Shown here: piece by piece, positions 57,446 through 64,000 of the stretch
Position numbering within the stretch: the first letter of the stretch is position 1
Layout of the letters: every line of letters begins with the position of its first letter
Assembly: GCF_003573695.1 (NCBI RefSeq)
Contig: NW_020650859.1
Coordinates: forward strand, 1,054,001-1,118,000
Origin: Papaver somniferum
Lineage: Eukaryota; Streptophyta; Magnoliopsida; Ranunculales; Papaveraceae
Direction: 5' to 3'
DNA: 64,000 nt
Notes under the pieces: generated by a model
Databases searched by the model: none
What the model saw: the letters and a program-made list of their open reading frames with translations, nothing else
What the model was told of the DNA's origin: nothing
Made by a program: the position numbers and the translations under genes

Positions 57446-59061
57446 TGATGGTTTTCAAAAGTGGTTGTAATAGTAGTGGTAAAAAGGTTCTTTTCAGACT
57501 TGTGAAGAAAACAATTTTTTAGATTTAAAATTAAACAGACAAATAAATTTGTTTCAAAATTTTAGAGAAAAACACCAAGACTTGGATTCCACCATTGACC
57601 CATTATTTGATAAATTCTAATAATTAATATTCATGCAATTTTTCTTTTAGAGTGATTCTAATATTATGCCTTTTGTAGATTTTTGAAGTAATAAATGTAA
57701 ACACCAAGCATGAAACATCAAAAGTCTTAAACTAAGCATGCTCCATCAAAACGAATCACAATTATTGAATAAAAATCAATTTCCCAATATAAATTCTATG
57801 CATGTAATCATGTAAAAATACTGCAAATAAATATTTAAAATAGAATTATACCAATTAATGTGGAACAATGGTTTCCTCCGTCGCCTCGGCTAATGGGTAT
57901 AGCTCCTCATCCCAAAAACATAATCAAAAGATGTATCCATGGCTGAATATATGTTTTTATTGATGAAAAATGGTGTAAAACGAAGTTTGCAACGCTGGGT
58001 AAGTGTTACAGCGTCACTGTTACAAAGATAGGTTAATGCCGTTTATAAACGATACATCCCAGTTGCTGTTTAATTGCGACACTTGGCTACTGCGTTAAAT
58101 ACTATTGAAGAACGACGGATTTTAAGCGTCTGTTCTTCGTGTTCATGAAGGTCTTCAATGGCGGCAGCAGCAGCAATATCTCCCGTAACTTCTTCTTCTC
58201 GTCTCTCCTGAACTCCAAACTCTCTCCTCAAAAATTTCTCACCCTTCTCTGAAAATAACCCAACTATTTAAAGCTATCAAACTCCCAAAAAATCTCGATT
58301 AAATCCGAGAACAATTCCTTTATTCTTCACGTGCATTTGAGAGAGAAATCTCTATTCTGTTGCTTTGTACGCGTGTTCTGGCCAGGTCTTACGCTCCAAA
58401 CTTCTCTTGAGATTTGAACAAGACTAGGTACACTTTACTCCAGCATAAAACTCTCCCAGAATCTCTTAAAAAATATTTGAAAACTTGAACAGAGAACGCG
58501 TGCTCTGTTTGGACTTTGATCTCCTCCCAAGGCTTTTCTAGCCCAAGTTGATCGATAGAAACACACCCATATATCCTGTTTAGCCTCAACAGGCCTATCC
58601 CAATTAATTACAGCGATTGAATCGCTTAAAATCTGCTCCAAAATTCGAACCAAAATTATCCAGTGAGCATGCATGAACTTTGCCGCCAAAATTCAATATT
58701 TGAATTTTAAAGATGGTGTCCCCCTATCCAATTCAGGGGTACGAATATCAATTTGGGCTGAAATATAATTCATGGGGTGGAAATAACCAAATCTTGGGTG
58801 CCTTTAGTAATTTTTTTGGATGTTTTCCGGACTTTTTCGGGGTTCCTCCGGGGTACTTCTGGGGTACTTCCGGTGCACTTCTGGGGGTACTTCCGGTACA
58901 CTGTCAACGGACTCCAAACACCGCATTTTTAACCAATTTCGCCGCAAAACCTTATTTTTCCAAAAACACCTACAAATAAATAAAACACCAAAATAAGTAC
59001 AAAAATGGGTAGTAACACAATATACAATTGGGCTATATTAGACACATAAATGCATCTATCA
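57446..59061 (-). repeat. Probable solo LTR inserted in the TTACGGCT array
   Basis: On the minus strand it starts TGATAGATGCATTTATGTGT, a start typical of plant gypsy LTRs, and ends CCATCA. Flanks TGTCG (57441-57445) and TGTCA (59062-59066) match at four of five bases. Removing it joins the two halves of the array. No coding capacity. Confidence 0.5.
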
Positions 59062-59064
59062 TGT

Positions 59065-59251
59065 CATGGCTAAGTTATTTCTAGCCGTTTCTTCTTTTGT
59101 GTTTGATAAACCAAGCCATAAATTTTATTTCCTAGCCGCTACTTGGGTTACGTTTTGATCGTTGTAAATTTTTTTGCGTCTGGGAGTGTAAATTTGTCCC
59201 TGATGTTGTTCTTTGTTACGGCTTGGTTGTGTCCAGAGTTCCCAACCGTAT
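59065..59251. repeat. Alternating TTACGGCT/AGCCGTAA array, right part
   Basis: Continues the array with 'tggctaagttatttctagccg', 'ttgggttacg' and 'gttacggcttggttgtg..cccaaccgta'. Confidence 0.7.
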
Positions 59252-60500
59252 TTACTTATTTGCTTTTATTTTTTGGTCTTGTTTGTATCGATTTGAACAC
59301 CGTTATGTATAATTTGATATGTAACTAACTTTGAAAAGAGGGATCACAAGAAGTAACACCTTGTAATGTCCCGACTCCGTAACTTCGTCACACAACCATT
59401 GGGTGCAAATGCAAGTATATGCAAATGGATTTTTCACTGGTGCAGGAAATGAAGGTTGAGGAGCCATCGGTGGAGGAAGTGAAGGTGGAAGGAAATGTGG
59501 AGTTTTCACTGGTGGAAGAAGTGAAGTCAGAGTTTCCACTAGTGGAGGAAGTGAAGGTGGATCTGCCACTGGTGGAGGAAGTACAATGGTGGTTGTTGAA
59601 CAACCAAATCTAGAGATTCAAGACAAAAACTTGGCCGAAACAAGTGTCATTGCTGCTTATTGATAAGGGTAAAGTCATAGCGGTCGAGGAGGAGAAGAAG
59701 GAGAAGAAAAGTATCCACCAAAAGTCTCACCAAGAAAAATCGTTGATGCTATGGAGTTTTTACCTTTCAAAAAGAATGAGAGACTTTGGGGTGAGCCAAC
59801 AAATCTATCCGTCTTGTTTGGTTACTGGTCATGATGGGATGCTAGGGTTTGTGCCATAAAGGTAATAAATCAAATTTAACATATGTTATTTTAATTTTAT
59901 TATGGGTTGTTAATTGCACAACTCAATTTTTTTTATTGTTTGTAGTTTCCCGATAAAACGGTCCCTAAACTGAAACATCAACAAGGAAATTTTTGACCGT
60001 TGGATAAATAGCATTAAGATGTGGTAGCCTTAGTAAAAGCTTTGGGGTTATGGTTTGAAATCGAGGCTTTGCAGAAGACCTATGATGTTGTAACTGTTTG
60101 TGGGTTTTAAGAAAAATTTTGGCCGAAAATCATGACTTTTGTTACTTCTTTACATCCAATGAAGACATTCTTGGATGTTCCATTACAAGTACTACGTACT
60201 ATTCGGTTTTGTGCGAGGTTCAGTTTTGTACTTGATTAGGGTCGAAGGAAGTAGCTACAAGTGATCAAATCAGAGATGCAATGAAAAATAAAATTAGCAA
60301 GGAGCGAATTGGTGAGGAAACTAGTCTCATCATGTCTGAGCTTATCCTCTGCCATACCGATGTGTTCCTTGAGTAGCTTTTACATGATAATCTTACACAA
60401 ATTAAACAAAAACAAAAATTTAAGTTAGACTACCTCATTTTGTATTTATATCCTTAACCTACTACTTAAGACATTAAACTCACTGGAAACATTCATCACA
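59252..60500. other. Decayed coding-like sequence, probably transposon-derived
   Basis: At 59419-59613 a frame has imperfect repeats of (P/S)LVEEVKVE encoded by a roughly 33-bp unit. Further on, fragments such as PPKVSPRKIVDAMEFLPFKK and NERLWGEPTNLSVLFGYW can be read between stops. I do not recognise the family. Its position next to the TTACGGCT array suggests the same element. Confidence 0.3.
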
Positions 60501-61616
60501 CTTCAAAAACCTAGAATTAGCAAGCAATTGACAGAAAAAAATAGAAATCTTCTACGCGTTTCGTCAAACAGTCTACATGTCTTCTTACGATTTTGACATT
60601 CAATCAAAATTACAACTAACGGAACACATAAAAAAATGGATGAAATCAACATACCTAACCTCTGTATTAGTGTATCTATTTCGTTAGAATTCATTAAAGA
60701 AGTTAGAATTCATTAAAGTGGGTTTAGCAGCACATTTCACAATTCGGAGGAATTACAAATTTCGGGATTTAATGCAAATCCATGGTATGTTCGGTAATTC
60801 AATCAAATACTAGATAATACTGGCCGGGCCTCACGGGTTTGATCAGGCTATATGTCATAGGGCTTTGCAAGATGACCCCAATTCAAAATTGGAAATCTCT
60901 ATCATCAAACAGAACCTCTCCTTCTCCATCTCTCTCTCAGCATATCTGCTATGTGATTGAAATGAAGTTTTCGCTCTGCAAAATCGGTAAATGAATTACG
61001 TGTTCTTGAACGAGATATTGGTCTCCGGTGATACTAGATTCCCCGCCAGAATACTAAAATTTTCAATTTGAGGATGTGACAACCAGCAAAACTATTCTGG
61101 TCGGGCGGAGAGAAATACGAACTGGAGTCTGGTTACTAATCTCAAGAATTAACCTAGGATTTGCAGTCTCAGATTTGTTATTTGGTCGTAGATCAAAATT
61201 AACATCGATATCACTGACTTGACAAACAATAAATATATTAATCAATGATAAAATAACAAGATAAATAAATTTACATATCAAAATGAAATAGGAGACGATA
61301 TACGTGGTTCGGTCGATTCGACCTATGTCCACGAAAAAATCCTTAAGAATTCGATTGTATTAATCTTAAGAGCTTGATCATTCTTGGATAGTTTTCTATT
61401 TACACTACACTTTGTATTTATAGTGTTGACAAGATATAAAAGATACTGTAGAATTGAATGTGAATAATTATCTATAAATATAAAATATTAGAAATTAATA
61501 ACATAATATTTTTAGATTTATTCTCCTAATGATTATATCTTCACTTTACATTTACTACACGGTCACTTAACTTTCTACTACTCATCTTCACAATCAACTC
61601 GGTTCAGTGCACGAGT
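60501..61616. other. Intergenic sequence with LTR-end-like motif
   Basis: Around 61301-61335 is 'tacgtggttcggtcgattcg' followed by 'acctatgtccacg', a phrase common in plant retroelement leader or LTR regions. No element borders were found. Confidence 0.3.
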
Positions 61617-62760
61617 ATGGACGAACATAATATTCCAATAGATTTGATGTGTGCTAAATTTTTTCAATTTGTTTGCAAGCAAAATCCTCATTGTTGGAAG
61701 AAGCAAAGTAATGAAGAATTGAAAACAAATGAAGGAATGTTATATCAAGGTATGTGTCTATTTCCTTGTCCCACCAAAGATTTAATTTTGATTATTTTGC
61801 AAAACCACGAGAAAAATGATGAATGAATTTCTGAGATAATGGGAAGAAAAAAAAAAACCTTATTCTAATTGATTTCATTTTGATTATTCAGGGTTTGCCT
61901 GATTACTATTTGTGTAAAGTTAGATTAACTCAGTTTAAAATCACTGTAAACATTCTTCCTATCAAACATTAAGATTAAACTAAGATGCTTCTGAGACACT
62001 CATTCAAATGCGCAGATGATCTTATCTGAGTCAGAACTGGTGTCTACTTTTTTGGAAAAGGTAAAACTGGTGAATATTAGACTATGAAATGTCCCATCCA
62101 CAAAATGAAGGGTACAACAAGGCAACTGCACTAGGCAGTATCATCTTGACCATGTGTGTCTATTTATTTGTCCCGTCAAAGACTTGTTTTTCTTTCATTT
62201 TGATTATTCTTCATTGAATCATCAACTTTAGTCAACCATGCACAACCACAAAAATATTACTGATGACTAACATTGAAAAAAAAAGTGCTTATTCTAATAC
62301 GGTGGAACACCAATATGTTGATTTCAAGGAATAAGGCAAATACCAATTTGGGTCTGTTATTAAATCACAATGACAGAACCTTGGATTTGGGCTCTGGAAC
62401 TTGGTTTGTGCCAGCGCCTGCTCAGTTTTTTAATTTGTTTGTAGCTTGTAGGCGGAATCCTAGCTCATTTTTGAAGGATGCAAATAATCAAAGCAAAGAA
62501 TAAATGAAAACAAATTAATAAGTTGGTAAATAAAGCCAACTGCATACACTAGGGCGGTGCATGTATATGTCTATTTCTTTGTCCCACCCAAGACTTGATT
62601 TTCTTTCATTTTGATTTATCTTCATTGAAATGCACACAACCACAATAAAAATGATGGATGACTTACATTTTATTGAGTCAATGCGGAAAAAAGTAATAAA
62701 AAAAAATGCTTACTCTAATTTCTTTCATTTTGATTAATCTGGGTTTGCCTTTGTGTAAAA
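61617..62760 (+). promoter_or_regulatory. Triplicated upstream region of the S-domain kinase gene
   Basis: Three copies of an upstream unit: 'gtgtctatttccttgtcccaccaaag' in pieces at about 61756, 62157 and 62569, each followed by 'ttttgatta' and 'accac', plus 'gggtttgcct' at 61891 and again at 62750 just before the start codon. 'ggcaactgcactaggc' (62111) and 'gccaactgcatacactaggg' (62536) correspond to the 'gccaactgcactcggc' core of the other cluster promoters. Confidence 0.6.
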
Positions 62761-62763
62761 AAG

Positions 62764-64000
62764 ATGGATAGAATAAGAAAATATTCATGGGTTTTTCTTT
62801 GTGTTCTACTTAATGGTTTTGTCATGTGCAGTATACCCCATCATACAATTGCAGAGGATACAATCCCTGTAGGTGAATCTCTATCTGGAAATCAAAAAAT
62901 TGTATCAAGGGGTGGAAGATTTGAATTGGGCTTCTTCAAACCAGGTAAACACTCTCAGAATCACTATATAGGTATTTGGTATAAATTCTCAGTTCAAACT
63001 ATCGTTTGGGTGGCTAACAGAGATGCACCAATTCTTGATCCATTTGCTTCAATGTTTAAAATATTAAATGGGGACTTAGTTTTACTTAATAATTTAAGTC
63101 AAATGCCAATTTGGTCTACTTATTTAGTTTCAAATACTCTGAATGCAAATGAAGTAGTTCTTGGTGATGATGGAAATCTGGTTTTAAGAGATGGGTCGAA
63201 TCCGACGGTTGTCATTTGGCAGAGTTTTGATTATCCAACTGATACTTGGTTACCTGGTGGAAAACTTGGGTTCAGTAAAAAAACTAATCAAAGTCAGAAA
63301 CTTACATCATGGAGAAGTCGAGAAGATCCAGCCACAGGACTTTACAGCATAGTAGCAGATCCGGGACAAAATGGAAATAGTCAGTATCATACATATTGGA
63401 ACAACTCTAAACCATACTGGAATAGTGGGAAGTGGGATGAAAAATCAAAAACTTTTCTTTTGGTTCCTGAGATGAGATTAAATTTTATTTTCAATTATAG
63501 TTATATTTCAAATGTAAATGAGAGTTATTTTACTTATTCAGTTTACAACAACTCTATTATTTCAAGATTTGTTATAGATTTTACTGGCCAAATCAATCAA
63601 CTTAGATGGTCAGAGAGAACGAAAAAAGAGTGGAATTTGTTTTGGTCTAAACCCGAACAACCATGTGACGTTTATGGTATTTGTGGACCTTTTGGAAATT
63701 GTAACCAGGATACAGGAAATTGTGAATGTTTGCCGGGTTTCGTCTCTCAGTCTTCTGCAGATTGGAGTCTCAGAGATTCAACTGGAGGCTGTGTTAGGGA
63801 AACACCTTTGAAATGTGGGAACAAAGATATGTTTTTACCAATCCCAACATTAAATTTACCAGATAACCCTCAGTCTTCGGATAGGAATAGCTCAGAAGAA
63901 TGCAAATCAGCTTGTGAGGATACATGTACTTGCAGTGGTTACACATTTGACCGTCAATGTCAATTGTGGGATGGAGATATAAAGAATTTCAAGTTTTTCA
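62764..64000 (+). CDS. G-type lectin S-receptor-like Ser/Thr kinase, 5' part
   Basis: Open from the ATG at 62764 to the window end (412 codons, no stop). It has a signal peptide (MDRIRKYSWVFLCVLLNGFV), a bulb lectin domain ([20 protein letters not shown]), and an S-locus glycoprotein domain ([33 protein letters not shown]). An EGF-like segment follows ([22 protein letters not shown]) and a PAN/apple region (CKSACEDTCTCSGYTFDRQC), so it keeps the full ectodomain like the gene at 25575. The TM and kinase should lie beyond 64000. The start is fixed by homology to [18 protein letters not shown] in the siblings. Confidence 0.9.
   Translation, partial: MDRIRKYSWVFLCVLLNGFVMCSIPHHTIAEDTIPVGESLSGNQKIVSRGGRFELGFFKPGKHSQNHYIGIWYKFSVQTIVWVANRDAPILDPFASMFKILNGDLVLLNNLSQMPIWSTYLVSNTLNANEVVLGDDGNLVLRDGSNPTVVIWQSFDYPTDTWLPGGKLGFSKKTNQSQKLTSWRSREDPATGLYSIVADPGQNGNSQYHTYWNNSKPYWNSGKWDEKSKTFLLVPEMRLNFIFNYSYISNVNESYFTYSVYNNSIISRFVIDFTGQINQLRWSERTKKEWNLFWSKPEQPCDVYGICGPFGNCNQDTGNCECLPGFVSQSSADWSLRDSTGGCVRETPLKCGNKDMFLPIPTLNLPDNPQSSDRNSSEECKSACEDTCTCSGYTFDRQCQLWDGDIKNFKFF

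Noticed and set aside
1..64000. CRISPR arrays, bacterial operons, phage, rRNA and tRNA genes
   Set aside because: No regularly spaced identical repeats with unique spacers and no RNA gene recognised; tRNA-like strings are retroelement primer sites.

Overview
This window is nuclear DNA from a flowering plant, probably a eudicot. The evidence is multi-exon genes with GT..AG introns of about 70-130 bp, plant-only receptor kinases (G-type lectin S-domain and DUF26 types), a nucleus-encoded thylakoid-lumen protein gene, and a high load of plant-type transposons. The species cannot be read from the sequence.

Layout. 1-15 kb is repeats: a decayed Ty1/copia element cut by a Ty3/gypsy LTR, then a 214-bp tandem satellite split by a well-preserved 8.9-kb Athila-like gag-only gypsy element (LTRs 5699-8207 and 12062-14580, target duplication CCTTA). 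16-29 kb holds the first part of a receptor-kinase cluster: a truncated S-domain copy (19.4 kb), an S-domain kinase gene on + (19959-22846) and another on - (28447-25575), separated by two copies of a Mutator-like non-autonomous element. 29-38 kb holds a non-coding copia-type element (29210-31851) and an internally deleted copia element (33765-37971) with a hAT-like element nested in it. 39-45 kb holds a thylakoid-lumen pentapeptide-repeat (TL15-like) gene with two in-frame TAA codons, an F-box/LRR fragment, and a MULE transposase pseudogene interrupted by a small element whose removal restores the frame. 45.9-48.9 kb is a DUF26 (CRK-type) kinase gene whose transmembrane and kinase exons almost match the S-domain neighbour. 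49.6-52.0 kb is a hAT element carrying what looks like the 5' part of a SET-domain histone methyltransferase gene. 52-62 kb is mostly transposon debris. At 62764 a further S-domain kinase gene begins and runs off the end.

How the parts relate. The cluster genes share kinase exon phases and an upstream block with TTGACT (W-box-like) sites, and look like products of local duplication followed by ectodomain exchange. The DUF26 gene appears to have joined S-domain-type TM and kinase exons by using former coding sequence as a splice acceptor.

The most unusual signal is architectural. At least four sequence families here carry arrays of a short motif in almost strictly alternating orientation (GTTCGGTT/AACCGAAC, GGTTCGGC/GCCGAACC, GTTCATT/AATGAAC, TTACGGCT/AGCCGTAA). 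RNA from each array would fold as a train of successive hairpins. Two families sit in or beside elements with Mutator-like features. Coordinates and splice sites were read by eye; no database search or folding was run.
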